The notes under the pieces were generated by a model. That model saw nothing but the letters and a program-made list of their open reading frames with translations, ran no database searches and was not told where the DNA came from. The translations under genes were made by a program, and so were the position numbers. From Prevotella sp. (GTDB lineage: Bacteria > Bacteroidota > Bacteroidia > Bacteroidales > Bacteroidaceae), in the NCBI GenBank assembly GCA_015060535.1, contig SUYH01000008.1, positions 1-64,000 of the forward strand: a stretch of DNA of 64,000 nucleotides, read 5' to 3'. Below, one piece after another: positions 35,160 through 44,477 of this stretch (position 1 is the stretch's first letter; every line of letters begins with the position of its first letter).

Positions 35160-37493
35160 TTATAGTTTAACATTCACAGGCTGACCGTTATAGACTACCG
35201 TCTGCTGGCTGCCATCGGACAACATAACAACAAACTGGCGCGTAGCGAGCATTCCAGGGAAACTTCCCTGACGGCTGCCGATAGTCAGTGTTCTAGTGTG
35301 GTTGTTCCATGTCATAGGAATAAGCGTATAGGCACCTTTTTCGTAGTTGTAGCTATCACCTTCGTCCTCATATAAGGTAAACGAGCCGTCAGCTCCAGGA
35401 TAGACGCGTAATTCCAACTTGTCCCATTTCTTCTCTCCTACATATTGCATCACCGGACCCATAGGCACGATGCTGCCCGCACGGACAAACATCGGCACGC
35501 GGTTCAACTGCGTTTCTAGCGTCACCGTCTGTCCGCCCTTGTATCGTTTACCCGTCCAGAAGTCGTACCAATCGATACCCTTTGGCAAGTATTTTGTGGC
35601 AGCCTTTGTCGCCGTCCAGTCAATTCTTCCTTCTTCCTTCTGACCTCTTACATCTTTCCTATCCCATCCCGTCATCGCATCCGTTCGGATAATTTTTTCT
35701 TCTGTATATTGTGGATTAACGATGGGGCAAGCCAGGATATTGTGTCCGAACATAAACTCGTCGGTCATGTTCCATACCCGCTTGTCGCTGGCGAAGTCAG
35801 CAAACAGCGGGCGCATATAGCTGTCGTTGCTCGACGTCACCTGCCAGGCGGTACTATATAAATAAGGTATAAGCCTGTAGCGAAGACGGATGGTCTGCTC
35901 AATGGCATCGTAAACAGGCTCGCCCTTCTGGCCGAACTGCCATATCTCGCGGGGCGCATCAGCACCATGACTGCGGAACACCGGGCAGAACAGCCCGTAC
36001 TGCATCCAGCGCACATAGAGTTCTTGGAACTGCGGATTACGTGGAGCAGAAGCTGGGCCCATCGTATTGTACGAATTACAGAAGAATCCACCGATGTCGG
36101 TATTGAAGTTAGGGTTGCCCGTCAGCGTGAAGCTCAGTCCTGCAGGCACCTGCTTGCGTAGCAAATCCCACGACGAGTTCACGTCGCCACTCCACATGTT
36201 CGACCCGTAGTGCTGCTGTCCGGCATACGAGCTCCGCGTCATGATGAACACGCGCTTCTGACTGTTGGGATAATCCTTGCGTTGCGACTGATAGATGCCG
36301 CGCACCGTCTCCAGCGGGAAGGCGTTACGCTGCGAACGCCACGTGCCACCATACACCTTGTGGGCGTAGTCGGATTCCGTCGGATAGAAGCAGTCGGGAT
36401 CCGTCGAGTCCATCCACCAGGCATCTGTGCCATAGTCGAAGAGCTTTCTTAGGTATTTCCAATAGATGTCGCGGGCCACAGGACTAAAGGCATCATACAC
36501 CTTCACGCCCGAGGGATAGTCTTCTTTCATCGGCGGCCAGACATGTGAGATACCACTCTGGGGCCACGTCTCGAAGGGCATCAGCAGCCCTTTTTCGTTC
36601 AACTCGCGGAACTGCTTGGTCTGTGGTCCGAAGCTGGCCCAAATCGAAATCATGAAGTGGGCGTTTTTCTTGTGTACATTCTCAATTAGCTGCTTGCCAG
36701 TTGCGAAGTCCTCCGACAGGAAGTCCATCGCGTTCCACAGGTAGTTCGAACCCCAGTACTGCCAGTCCTGGATGATACCGTCCAGCGGCACCTGCAACTC
36801 ACGGTACTTGTCGACGATGCTCTCCGTTTCCTGGGCACTCTTATAGCGCTCTTTTGACTGCCAGAAGCCGTAGGTCCACAGCGGGAACATCGGTACGTCG
36901 CCTGTCAGCCATCGCATCTGGGCTATCACACCGTCGGCACTGCCGCCATACATGAAGTAATAGTCCACGCCCTGCCCGGCCTCCGAGGTAAACGACATGC
37001 CCTCAGGACCGTCGTCAAACTGTGTCGGCGAATAGTTCTCCCAATACAGACCCCAACCCTTGATTGACTGCAGTACGTTCTGGAAGTCCTCTAGGTTCGA
37101 CTGTTCCATGCGTTTATGTTCACCGCGACGGTTCATCTTACCGTTCTGGATGGTTCCCAAGCCGTAGATGGCTTCGTCTTTGTCGAGCAAAAAAGTCTGG
37201 CGCACCTTGCTGATGTCGCAGCCTTTCTCCTTCAGCAACACCTTGCCCTTCGTTGTCAGGAATGTCAGGTTCCCCTGTGCATCCTGCTTTACCGTCAGTT
37301 TACTGCTCTTCCAGGTGTTTCCGTTTTTAGCGACAACAACCTCTTCGGGCTTGGCAATCACCACCAGGCTCTTCGTCGCTGTTCCCTTCACCACATGCAC
37401 GATGCCGGGGGCAAAGAACTCCACCTTCGTATCCTGTGCCCAACAGGCCACGATGGTCAGTAGGGCAGTTAAGCCTATCAGAGCGCGTTTCAT
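35160..37493 (-). CDS. exported alpha-glucosidase, glycoside hydrolase family 31
   Basis: About 777 aa from the ATG at 37493, chosen because it begins a proper signal peptide (MKRALIGLTALLTIVACWAQ); a longer frame upstream runs into the neighbouring gene. The GH31 catalytic region includes GIIQDWQYWG and the nucleophile motif WWMDSTDPD. A C-terminal beta-sandwich follows (YLPKGIDWYDFWTGKRY, then VPMFVRAGSIVPMGPVMQY). It hydrolyses alpha-linked glucosides such as starch fragments or xylosyl-glucans, in the periplasm or outside. An in-frame low-complexity insert (RKDVRGQKEEGRIDW, 35624-35648 in DNA) interrupts an otherwise ordinary loop and matches a repeat in the sprE gene. Substrate specificity is not readable. 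Confidence 0.92.
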   Translation of the reverse strand: MKRALIGLTALLTIVACWAQDTKVEFFAPGIVHVVKGTATKSLVVIAKPEEVVVAKNGNTWKSSKLTVKQDAQGNLTFLTTKGKVLLKEKGCDISKVRQTFLLDKDEAIYGLGTIQNGKMNRRGEHKRMEQSNLEDFQNVLQSIKGWGLYWENYSPTQFDDGPEGMSFTSEAGQGVDYYFMYGGSADGVIAQMRWLTGDVPMFPLWTYGFWQSKERYKSAQETESIVDKYRELQVPLDGIIQDWQYWGSNYLWNAMDFLSEDFATGKQLIENVHKKNAHFMISIWASFGPQTKQFRELNEKGLLMPFETWPQSGISHVWPPMKEDYPSGVKVYDAFSPVARDIYWKYLRKLFDYGTDAWWMDSTDPDCFYPTESDYAHKVYGGTWRSQRNAFPLETVRGIYQSQRKDYPNSQKRVFIMTRSSYAGQQHYGSNMWSGDVNSSWDLLRKQVPAGLSFTLTGNPNFNTDIGGFFCNSYNTMGPASAPRNPQFQELYVRWMQYGLFCPVFRSHGADAPREIWQFGQKGEPVYDAIEQTIRLRYRLIPYLYSTAWQVTSSNDSYMRPLFADFASDKRVWNMTDEFMFGHNILACPIVNPQYTEEKIIRTDAMTGWDRKDVRGQKEEGRIDWTATKAATKYLPKGIDWYDFWTGKRYKGGQTVTLETQLNRVPMFVRAGSIVPMGPVMQYVGEKKWDKLELRVYPGADGSFTLYEDEGDSYNYEKGAYTLIPMTWNNHTRTLTIGSRQGSFPGMLATRQFVVMLSDGSQQTVVYNGQPVNVKL
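35624..35648 (-). repeat. purine-rich 25-bp repeat inside GH31 gene
   Basis: This stretch of GAAGGAAGAAGGAA-type sequence agrees at 23 of 25 positions with 61176-61200 in the sprE-like gene. Both are translated in frame. Confidence 0.7.
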
Positions 37494-37516
37494 CCGCTGT
37501 TGTCGTTGAGTTGTTT

Positions 37517-38755
37517 TTATAATTCCAAATCGCCGTCGTGAATCTCGTGCCAAGGCAGTCCTTGCTTATTCAGCTGCTCCATGAAGGGGTCGGGATCGAA
37601 CTCCTCGACATTGTGAACACCAGGCTTTTTCCACAGACCCTTGCAGAACATCATGGCACCAATCATGGCTGGCACACCTGTGGTGTAGCTTACGCCCTGC
37701 ATACCCGTCTCCTCGTAGGCAGCACGATGCGAGCAGTTGTTATATACATAATAGGTATGCTCCTTGCCGTCGTTGCCAATACCGCGGATGCGACAACCGA
37801 TAGAGGTCTCACCTTCATAGTTCTCACCCAGATCCTGTGGGTTGGGAAGTACGGCTTTCAAGAACTGCAGAGGAACAATCTTCACCTTCGCAGTACCCGT
37901 GCCATCGGCCAGAGGAGCCTCGTATTCTACCTCGTCAATACGACTCATGCCGATGTTCTGAATCACCTCCAGATGCTTCAGATACTGTTGTCCGAAGGTC
38001 ATCCAGAAACGTGCACGCTTAATGGTTGGGTAGTTGATGACCAGCGATTCTATCTCCTCGTGGTGCAACAGATAGCTGTCGCGAGGGCCTATGTTAGGAT
38101 AGTTCAGGTCCTTATGAATCTCCAGCGGCTCAGTCTCCACCCACTTACCGTCTTCCCAGTAGAGACCCTTCTGGGTAATCTCACGGATGTTAATCTCGGG
38201 GTTGAAGTTAGTGGCGAAAGCCTTGTGGTGGTCGCCAGCATTACAGTCGACAATGTCCAGATACTGTATCTCCTTGAAATGATGCTTGGCAGCGTAGGCC
38301 GTATAGATGCTCGTCACACCTGGGTCGAAGCCACAGCCGAGGATAGCTGTCAGACCGGCCTGCTCGAAACGCTCACGATAGGCCCACTGCCAAGAATACT
38401 CGAAGTGAGCCTCGTCTTTGGGCTCGTAGTTGGCTGTGTCAAGATAGGAGCAGCCACAGGCCAGACAGGCGTCCATGATGGTCAGGTCCTGATAGGGCAG
38501 GGCGAGGTTGATGACCAACTCAGGCTTGTAGTCGTTGAAGAGTGCCTTCAATTGTTCTACATCGTCAGCATCCACCTGTGCAGTCTTGATGTCCAGCTTA
38601 TAGCCAGCCTTGTGGATGTCTTCTACTATCTTGTCGCACTTCGCCTTTCTGCGACTTGCAATCATAAACTCGGTAAATACGTCAGCGTTCTGAGCAATCT
38701 TGAACGCTGCCACTGTTGCGACGCCACCTGCGCCAATCATTAATACTCTTGACAT
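37517..38755 (-). CDS. carboxynorspermidine synthase (saccharopine dehydrogenase-like)
   Basis: 412 aa. The N-terminal Rossmann motif VLMIGAGGVATVAAFKIAQN binds NAD(P)H. The body matches the Lys1-like family that makes carboxynorspermidine or carboxyspermidine from aspartate-semialdehyde and a diamine in the alternative spermidine pathway of Bacteroidetes. Diagnostic stretches include LALPYQDLTIMDACLACGCS and LGCGFDPGVTSIYTAYAAKH. It is cytoplasmic. The decarboxylase partner (nspC) is not in the window. It lies in a minus-strand run, 23 bp before the GH31 gene start. The family call is strong; saccharopine dehydrogenase proper is the main alternative. Confidence 0.88.
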   Translation of the reverse strand: MSRVLMIGAGGVATVAAFKIAQNADVFTEFMIASRRKAKCDKIVEDIHKAGYKLDIKTAQVDADDVEQLKALFNDYKPELVINLALPYQDLTIMDACLACGCSYLDTANYEPKDEAHFEYSWQWAYRERFEQAGLTAILGCGFDPGVTSIYTAYAAKHHFKEIQYLDIVDCNAGDHHKAFATNFNPEINIREITQKGLYWEDGKWVETEPLEIHKDLNYPNIGPRDSYLLHHEEIESLVINYPTIKRARFWMTFGQQYLKHLEVIQNIGMSRIDEVEYEAPLADGTGTAKVKIVPLQFLKAVLPNPQDLGENYEGETSIGCRIRGIGNDGKEHTYYVYNNCSHRAAYEETGMQGVSYTTGVPAMIGAMMFCKGLWKKPGVHNVEEFDPDPFMEQLNKQGLPWHEIHDGDLEL

Positions 38756-38782
38756 CTTTTTGATTTACTATTTGACAATTTA

Positions 38783-39358
38783 CTATTTACAATTTATTTC
38801 TTCTGAATGGATGCCCAAGGCTGCCATCAGCGAGTAGCCCAGGATTTCCTGGCGGAACTGGCCTCCCTGCATGGGCTGCATGCTGAGAATGGTGATATGT
38901 TTGTCTGGGTCTGCATCTTTCAGTCCTGCGCGTACCTTATTATATATATGCTCAGCATCAGGCACAACGACCAGTCGGCTGACCTCCGCAGCGTTGGCAA
39001 TGATCTGCATCGAGTCGATAAAGAGGTCGTCCATTGTCACCATCTCCTCCACCTTGATGCAACTGATCAGAAATTCACCCAGTTGTCCGCTGAATGCTTT
39101 GCCGTCCAGTTCCTCAAACTTGCCAGGCTTGAAGTTCTCCATCTGTTTCTTGTCATGCAGCAGCACTACCTGGACTTCGTTGCCGCCTGCACGCAGGCCT
39201 CCGTCCAGCGCTACGCACTCCAGCCATTGGGCCATATCAGCCTGTGGAATCTGTCGCCCAATCATGCGCTCGAAGTTTACAATGAGGTCAAAAGCAACCT
39301 TGTCGACGTAATCGGCGTCGACAAGGATAACATTCTTGCTCCACTTTGTTTCTTTCAT
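38783..39358 (-). CDS. conserved Bacteroidales protein (DUF6621-like), leaderless start
   Basis: 191 aa, soluble, with no signal peptide. The sequence (NVILVDADYVDKVAFDLIVN, then RLVVVPDAEHIYNKVRAGLK) looks like an alpha/beta protein conserved in Bacteroidales with no assigned enzymatic role; I recall it as DUF6621 but am not certain. It heads the run toward the carboxynorspermidine synthase gene (27 bp gap). Its ATG lies only four bases after a TACCTTTG -7 element, so the mRNA probably begins at or next to the start codon. Confidence 0.8.
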   Translation of the reverse strand: MKETKWSKNVILVDADYVDKVAFDLIVNFERMIGRQIPQADMAQWLECVALDGGLRAGGNEVQVVLLHDKKQMENFKPGKFEELDGKAFSGQLGEFLISCIKVEEMVTMDDLFIDSMQIIANAAEVSRLVVVPDAEHIYNKVRAGLKDADPDKHITILSMQPMQGGQFRQEILGYSLMAALGIHSEEINCK

Positions 39359-39362
39359 GCCT

Positions 39363-39370
39363 CAAAGGTA
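39363..39370 (-). promoter_or_regulatory. -7 element (TACCTTTG) four bases from start codon
   Basis: TACCTTTG-AGGC-ATG on the minus strand, with a possible TTTG -33 element near 39393. The spacing predicts a leaderless transcript and recurs in front of tadA and birA. Confidence 0.65.
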
Positions 39371-39405
39371 CGAATAAGTGAGCAATTTACCAAATTTTTC
39401 TTTGA

Positions 39406-39513
39406 TTAATTGTACCAGATGCTGGAATCGCCCTTCGTGTAGTAGCGGTCTTCTTCGTTGTACTGATTGTCCAGTTCGTACTCCTCTTCGTTGTACATCT
39501 TCTGAGTCTTCAT
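39406..39513 (-). CDS. small acidic, Tyr-rich protein (35 aa)
   Basis: A 35-codon gene, MKTQKMYNEEEYELDNQYNE and onward, ending SSIWYN. The evidence that it is real is a strong ribosome-binding site (GGGAGGA about 7 bases before the ATG), a consensus promoter (TATATTTG) about 75 bases upstream, and a hairpin in the leader. It is highly acidic and tyrosine-rich, with no membrane segment. The function is unknown. It stands alone between the conserved protein gene and the pectinase gene. Similar tiny genes of Bacteroidales are often missed in annotation. Confidence 0.65.
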   Translation of the reverse strand: MKTQKMYNEEEYELDNQYNEEDRYYTKGDSSIWYN

Positions 39514-39564
39514 AGTTTTGTCCTCCCAAAATTTAATAAGTTAGTAAATTAAAAGTTAGTTTGT

Positions 39565-39596
39565 CAAGCGGATTTGTTGTATCCGCTGCAAATATA
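39565..39596 (-). promoter_or_regulatory. promoter and leader hairpin of the 35-aa gene
   Basis: TATATTTG (39589-39596, minus strand) is followed in the leader by AGCGGAT-ACAACAA-ATCCGCT, a 7-bp stem. The -33 TTG lies about 20 bp upstream, inside the terminator of the pectinase gene, so the two overlap. Confidence 0.6.
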
Positions 39597-39602
39597 AAGA
39601 AA

Positions 39603-39637
39603 AAAATCGGAACGACCAACAAATTGTCCCGATTTTT
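39603..39637 (-). terminator. terminator of the PL1-CE8 gene
   Basis: AAAATCGGGAC and GTTCCGATTTT (minus strand) pair with one wobble around a 12-base loop and are followed by a T-run. Confidence 0.85.
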
Positions 39638-39658
39638 TCTATTTTTCTTTCAAAATTC

Positions 39659-42600
39659 TTATTTTGCCATGATTTTTGTTGTGCGTATCGTTCCGTCAGC
39701 AAGCGTTTCGCGAATGATGTTCAGACCATGTTGCAGACGCTGTACCTGACAACCATCAGGCGTAAAGTACTGACGACTGACAACAGCGGCATTGGTTGTG
39801 CTTACGCTGATGCCTGAAGGATTGTCAGAAGAGGCCTTCTCTCCACTCACGCCATAGGCACTGACACATTGTACAGTAACTAGTTTGCCACCTGAGTTGA
39901 TACTGGTATCGGTAGTAATAGAAGCCACACCGTCGACGATGACCAGATACGACTGGGCATAGCCTGTTGCGTCGCTCCACGAAACCGTATTTCCGCTGAC
40001 GTTGATGGTGGGAGCTGGTAGGATAAAGCCCTGCCAGTCGGCGTCCCAGTTGTCGGAGCCTCGCAACATATAGTTAAGCTTATAGCTGTCGGCCTCCTTG
40101 GGGGTGAGCACAGCCTTGCTAGTCTTGGTGGTTCCCGCGTCATTTGTGAACGAAGTCTTGCGCTGGCTCAAGTCGACAGCATTGCCGTTGGCATCCATCG
40201 TGTTATATTCAGCCATCTGCGAGGGCAGTCCATCCATATCGATCCAGCCTTGAGCGGTGATGCTGACGCTACTGGTTAGCTGGGTATTGATGAAGGCCAC
40301 CTTAGGTGTGTTGCCCCAAGGACGTCCCAATGCGGTGGTAGAGCCCGACTGGGCAGCTGTAATAGTGGCGTTGCGGAACACATAACCATACTTTGGCGAG
40401 ATGTGGTCAGGAGCCACAATGACGTTCGAAGTACGCAGAACATGTAGGGTCACATCGTCGAAGAAAGCCTCGCCAGCGCCATAGATAAAGTCGGTGGTAC
40501 CACTGACCTTCGAGTTACGCACCAGGTGGCGGTGTCCGTCCTTACCGGTACGATAGGTATCCTGCCAACCCTCGAGATTACAATTGGTGATGATGATGCG
40601 ATCTGCCTTGGTATAGAGTGCCAATGCCTGGCCTTCATTGGTACGAGTGTTACGGATGGTCAGGTTGTCGAACGACACATCCTGAGCTGTCACATTGATG
40701 GTAGAGGTATTATCAACATTGCCCTCAGCAGCAATCTTATTCCATGAAATAACTGTATTGTCGCGCGACTGACCCATCAGGTGGACATTCTGACGGTCAA
40801 TCTGTACATGACCTTCGTAAGTGCCTTTCTTAACGAATATATAATAAGGTGTAGCGTCGTTGGGGGCAGCATCAATGGCGGCCTGGATAGTCTGATAGGC
40901 CTCACCCTCGCCCACAACAGCATTAAAGCCATTCATCTTGGCAACAGGCTGACGCTGGGTGTACTGCTTAGCGTCAATCTGTCCGTCAGCTACGCCATTA
41001 AGGAAGAGTTCCAGGTTGGAGTATCCGCTGGTGCTGAGCTTAGGACCATCGCTGGGGTCATTGGGGTTTAGGCCCACCTCTGTCTCGTACGCGTCGGGCA
41101 GTCCATCACCGTCACTATCCAGCACGCCACAGTCATAGCTATCCATCTGCAGACGAGGATAGCAGGTGACGTCGATTTCCTGGCCAGTGGCCTCGTCGAG
41201 TGCAACAAACTCGTCGTGCGACTGCAGGGTAATTGCGCTGGGTGAGTCGATGATGCCCAGCTTGTTGCCACGTTGTCCTCCATACTGTGGATCTCTGGTG
41301 CCTGCAGCCTCAGCCAGCACACGCGTGTCCACCTCGTCATAGCGAGGCAACGAGGCACCTGCCTTAGTCACCACACTCTGGAAAGCAGCATCAGCTGTCT
41401 CGTATTTAGTATAAGTCAAGTCACCTGATACGGGTTCTGTCAGCAAAGCCTTGTCAGCCAATTCTTGTGAGGGCGACAGCGACCAGAAGTTCATAGCTCG
41501 TGAGGCGTTGTTGCTCACAAAGCCATAGTAGTTATCGTCGTTTACCTTTTGCAGTTCGGCATCTTTCCAGATGTTGCTGGAGGGAGCCCACTTGCTGCTT
41601 AGTTCAAACTTGTTACCACTGAGGTACCATTGACCTATCATATTCATATTAGCACCACTGGCTGAACACCAGTAACGCCGACTGCTTGTTGCATCCTTTG
41701 TGGCAGGTCCAGGACGATAGTAATTGTTAATCATGTAGACGCGATTGTAGTGAGGTGCTGCTCCTTCCGGATCCTCACCAGTATTGGTGATATAGTTCTC
41801 GCCACCATATATCGCATTCGGACTTCCCCAGTTGTAGATGACGTTATTGACAAACTCGTTAACGGCCTGTCGGTCATGGTTCTCTGTACGCACACCATTG
41901 AAGCGTGGCGAACGGCTATTGTTATGGGCAAACAGACAGTGGTGCATCGTACTGCACTCACCACCCCACTGGGCACCATAAGCACGCTGGCCCTTTACAT
42001 TCTTAGAGTAATAGAGACTCTCCGCGAAGATACACCATTGTGTAGTCGTGTACTTGTTGTCATAGAGCGTGATATTTTCCTCCATCGACCATCCGAAAGA
42101 GCAATGGTCAATAACGATATTCTCGACATTCTCTACCCCCAAAGGCGACATACTGCCATTGGGAAGATCGCCAGCACGGAAGCGGAGATAACGAAGAATG
42201 GTGTTCGACGACAGCTTGAACCTATATCCGGCAATACAGATACCACCAGCGGGAGCCGTCTGACCAGCAATTGTCGTATTGGCTTTAGTTGTCAGATTTG
42301 AGGTTAGATAGATAGTTCCTGCCACTTTAAACAGCACCGTTCGAGGCGTATCGTCGCCTGTGGTGCAAGCCCAGCGGAGTGTTCCTTCCTCACCAGTATC
42401 GTCCAGACGAGTGACGTAATATACCTTTGAACCACGACTGTCGACAGCTCGTCCACCTGTGGTAAAGCGACCCCAGCCCTCACAACCTGGGAAGCTGATG
42501 AGGTCGGGGTTGTAGTTCTCCATTACCTTGAACACTGCATAGAGCGCCACATCGCTATTAATGTTAAACGTATAGTTAGCCTGATTAGACACCTGCTGTC

Positions 42601-43108
42601 CATTGGCATCTTCCCAATAATCGAAGCAATAGCCCTTGTTGGGCAAAGCCTTTACCGTAATCTGAGTACCAGCTGTGTACTTATAGCCACTCTCCGTCTT
42701 AGTACCTACAGGGCTGACGCCTACCGTACCCATGTCCTCGCAGCCTGCCTTGACACCAAGCTTCAGGTTACTAGCAGCTAGTTCATTAAACTTGGCAACA
42801 ACAGTCATATTACTCTCGGCTGTCACAAACTTAAACGAGGAGGCATCTGTACCCTTCAACTCATCGTCAATATACCAGCCAGCAAACTCGTAGCCAGGGT
42901 TAGATGTCGCAGAAATAGTCATCTCCATTCCAGAAAATGCTTGTGCTGAAGTATTCTTTGAGCCACTCAGCAAAACATCGCCAGCTCCTTCCGGATTAAC
43001 GACAAACGTCACAGTTATAACACCATTCAACGCGGTTAACTTGGCCCACGTTATTGATGTTGTGCACAATAATAGCACAACCATCAACATCATGAATATT
43101 TTCTTCAT
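39659..43108 (-). CDS. secreted pectate lyase (PL1) - pectin methylesterase (CE8) fusion
   Basis: 1149 aa with signal peptide (MKKIFMMLMVVLLLCTTSIT). Two InlB/bacterial-repeat-like beta modules come first (GYEFAGWYIDDELKG and GYCFDYWEDANGQ). Residues about 205-640 form a parallel beta-helix of the PL1 pectate lyase type (ISFPGCEGWGRFTTGGR, then NIVIDHCSFGWSMEENITLY). A calcium-binding-like repeat (DSDGDGLPDAYE) links to a CE8 pectinesterase domain with the family motifs EGWQDTYR, GTTDFIYG and LGRPWG. The C-terminal tail (YFTPDGCQVQRLQHGLNII) resembles type IX secretion signals. It would demethylate and cleave pectin outside the cell. The two activities complement each other, since lyase acts on the demethylated product. 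Confidence 0.92.
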   Translation of the reverse strand: MKKIFMMLMVVLLLCTTSITWAKLTALNGVITVTFVVNPEGAGDVLLSGSKNTSAQAFSGMEMTISATSNPGYEFAGWYIDDELKGTDASSFKFVTAESNMTVVAKFNELAASNLKLGVKAGCEDMGTVGVSPVGTKTESGYKYTAGTQITVKALPNKGYCFDYWEDANGQQVSNQANYTFNINSDVALYAVFKVMENYNPDLISFPGCEGWGRFTTGGRAVDSRGSKVYYVTRLDDTGEEGTLRWACTTGDDTPRTVLFKVAGTIYLTSNLTTKANTTIAGQTAPAGGICIAGYRFKLSSNTILRYLRFRAGDLPNGSMSPLGVENVENIVIDHCSFGWSMEENITLYDNKYTTTQWCIFAESLYYSKNVKGQRAYGAQWGGECSTMHHCLFAHNNSRSPRFNGVRTENHDRQAVNEFVNNVIYNWGSPNAIYGGENYITNTGEDPEGAAPHYNRVYMINNYYRPGPATKDATSSRRYWCSASGANMNMIGQWYLSGNKFELSSKWAPSSNIWKDAELQKVNDDNYYGFVSNNASRAMNFWSLSPSQELADKALLTEPVSGDLTYTKYETADAAFQSVVTKAGASLPRYDEVDTRVLAEAAGTRDPQYGGQRGNKLGIIDSPSAITLQSHDEFVALDEATGQEIDVTCYPRLQMDSYDCGVLDSDGDGLPDAYETEVGLNPNDPSDGPKLSTSGYSNLELFLNGVADGQIDAKQYTQRQPVAKMNGFNAVVGEGEAYQTIQAAIDAAPNDATPYYIFVKKGTYEGHVQIDRQNVHLMGQSRDNTVISWNKIAAEGNVDNTSTINVTAQDVSFDNLTIRNTRTNEGQALALYTKADRIIITNCNLEGWQDTYRTGKDGHRHLVRNSKVSGTTDFIYGAGEAFFDDVTLHVLRTSNVIVAPDHISPKYGYVFRNATITAAQSGSTTALGRPWGNTPKVAFINTQLTSSVSITAQGWIDMDGLPSQMAEYNTMDANGNAVDLSQRKTSFTNDAGTTKTSKAVLTPKEADSYKLNYMLRGSDNWDADWQGFILPAPTINVSGNTVSWSDATGYAQSYLVIVDGVASITTDTSINSGGKLVTVQCVSAYGVSGEKASSDNPSGISVSTTNAAVVSRQYFTPDGCQVQRLQHGLNIIRETLADGTIRTTKIMAK

Positions 43109-43172
43109 TTCATTGGTAATTATAGTATAACAATAAGACGAACATCTTTCCGTTTTGCCCCGATAGAATTAA

Positions 43173-43206
43173 AAAAATCGGAGCAACAAGTCTGTGCTCC
43201 GATTTT
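43173..43206 (-). terminator. terminator of the 369-aa secreted protein gene
   Basis: AAAATCGGAGCA and TGCTCCGATTTT pair around CAGACTTGT (minus strand) and a T-run follows, just after the stop codon at 43225. The remaining gap to 43108 shows only weak promoter-like sequence for the pectinase gene. Confidence 0.88.
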
Positions 43207-43224
43207 ATATAGTGTATTATGTGT

Positions 43225-44334
43225 TTACTTATTCACATATTTCTTGCCATTCTGAATAACCACACCCTTAAAGCCATTCTCTACACGCTGACCAGCCAGA
43301 TTGTAAATTGGAGCATTCATGTTGAGCTCTGCATTAACTGTGCTAATACCTGCACTGCCACTAAAGTCGGCCTCAACAGACTCGGGCTCAGCACCACCAA
43401 CAGCCTCAACAGTCATATTATCAGTACCAAAAGAAACTACAGAACCCTTGCTAGTCACATTGGTAGCTGCGCCAGTTTCGTCAACGACGCTGGCAAACTC
43501 AGTGTTCAGGGCAATGGTCCCACCACCCATATCTAAGCATGCAACATAGCTTTCTGCAGCACCACCTGCAGGAGTGAACTCGTAACCACCAAAGCCAAGC
43601 TGAGAAGACTGCTGATAAACGACATAGCTTTCACCTGCAACGACATCGAAGGTAAGCCAACCCCATACAGCCTGGTTTCCTGCATCAATTACATAAGGGT
43701 TGTCATCAACACCATCCTTAACATGAGCATTGTCATGACGCTCTTTAATTTGCTCAGCCGTGAAGTATGTAGGAGCCTGAATCCAGACGGGGTTGCCGTC
43801 ATTGTCTACTGCTTGTTGTCCCGTAGTTTCATCGATTTTAGGCTGATCGGTATTGGTATTCTGACCATTCACATAACCATCGAAAGTGTACTCAACATAC
43901 GGTGTTAATGGTTTGCCGTCTGATGCCTTTACGATAAAAGTCTTGCGATTTGTCTTATTGTTCCATACGCAGACCTTCAGTGTTCCGGCTGTCTTGGGGG
44001 TAAATTGATAATATAGACCATAATCGGGGATTCCGGTCTCGCCATTTTCGTAATCGATATAGGTATAACCGGCTTTAGTTTGCCATTCGCCTTTATCCTC
44101 GCTAAAACCATATTCCGCATACATGGTGGCATAGCCGTTACCTGTTCCCATCAAGAAGAGCATATCCTTGTTGTCCTTATCCTTTTTGTTGTTGCCATTC
44201 TTCCAAGTAATAGCTTTCCAAACAACATTTTTAACAGGATATTTACCTTCTGCATGCCCTTGGTCATCAGTCTTTTGAGCATTAACACTCAGCGTAACAC
44301 ACGCTGCTGCAATTAGAGTAAAAATTTTCTTCAT
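43225..44334 (-). CDS. secreted protein with Prevotella-type C-terminal sorting tail
   Basis: 369 aa. Signal peptide MKKIFTLIAAACVTLSVNAQ. The body is beta-rich with aromatic residues (GLYYQFTPKTAGTLKVCVWN) and may be a carbohydrate-binding or adhesin-like domain; no catalytic motif is seen. The C-terminus (IYNLAGQRVENGFKGVVIQN, then GKKYVNK) is the tail seen on many Prevotella secreted proteins and probably directs type IX secretion or surface attachment. Signal peptide and tail are nearly the same as in the 211-aa protein at 45540, though the middle differs. Confidence 0.8.
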   Translation of the reverse strand: MKKIFTLIAAACVTLSVNAQKTDDQGHAEGKYPVKNVVWKAITWKNGNNKKDKDNKDMLFLMGTGNGYATMYAEYGFSEDKGEWQTKAGYTYIDYENGETGIPDYGLYYQFTPKTAGTLKVCVWNNKTNRKTFIVKASDGKPLTPYVEYTFDGYVNGQNTNTDQPKIDETTGQQAVDNDGNPVWIQAPTYFTAEQIKERHDNAHVKDGVDDNPYVIDAGNQAVWGWLTFDVVAGESYVVYQQSSQLGFGGYEFTPAGGAAESYVACLDMGGGTIALNTEFASVVDETGAATNVTSKGSVVSFGTDNMTVEAVGGAEPESVEADFSGSAGISTVNAELNMNAPIYNLAGQRVENGFKGVVIQNGKKYVNK

Positions 44335-44415
44335 AAGCGTTTTAATTTAATTTATAATTAGTAACTGTTTGTTCGCTTCATACGTTCACAAGCCGGTTGT
44401 GCGCATAATCCGCTG

Positions 44416-44423
44416 CAAATTTA
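44416..44423 (-). promoter_or_regulatory. -7 promoter element (TAAATTTG) of the 369-aa gene
   Basis: TAAATTTG followed by CAGCGGAT on the minus strand; the leader to the ATG at 44334 is about 75 bases. The same CAGCGGAT follows the promoter of the 35-aa gene. Confidence 0.65.
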
Positions 44424-44477
44424 GGGATTTTCTTTGAAACCGCCAAGTTTTTTGCCCATTTGTTGTTATTTAGACGC

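Noticed and set aside
37538..38743. 401-codon open frame antisense to the carboxynorspermidine synthase gene
   Set aside because: The opposite strand encodes a clear enzyme; the antisense frame is a codon-bias shadow.
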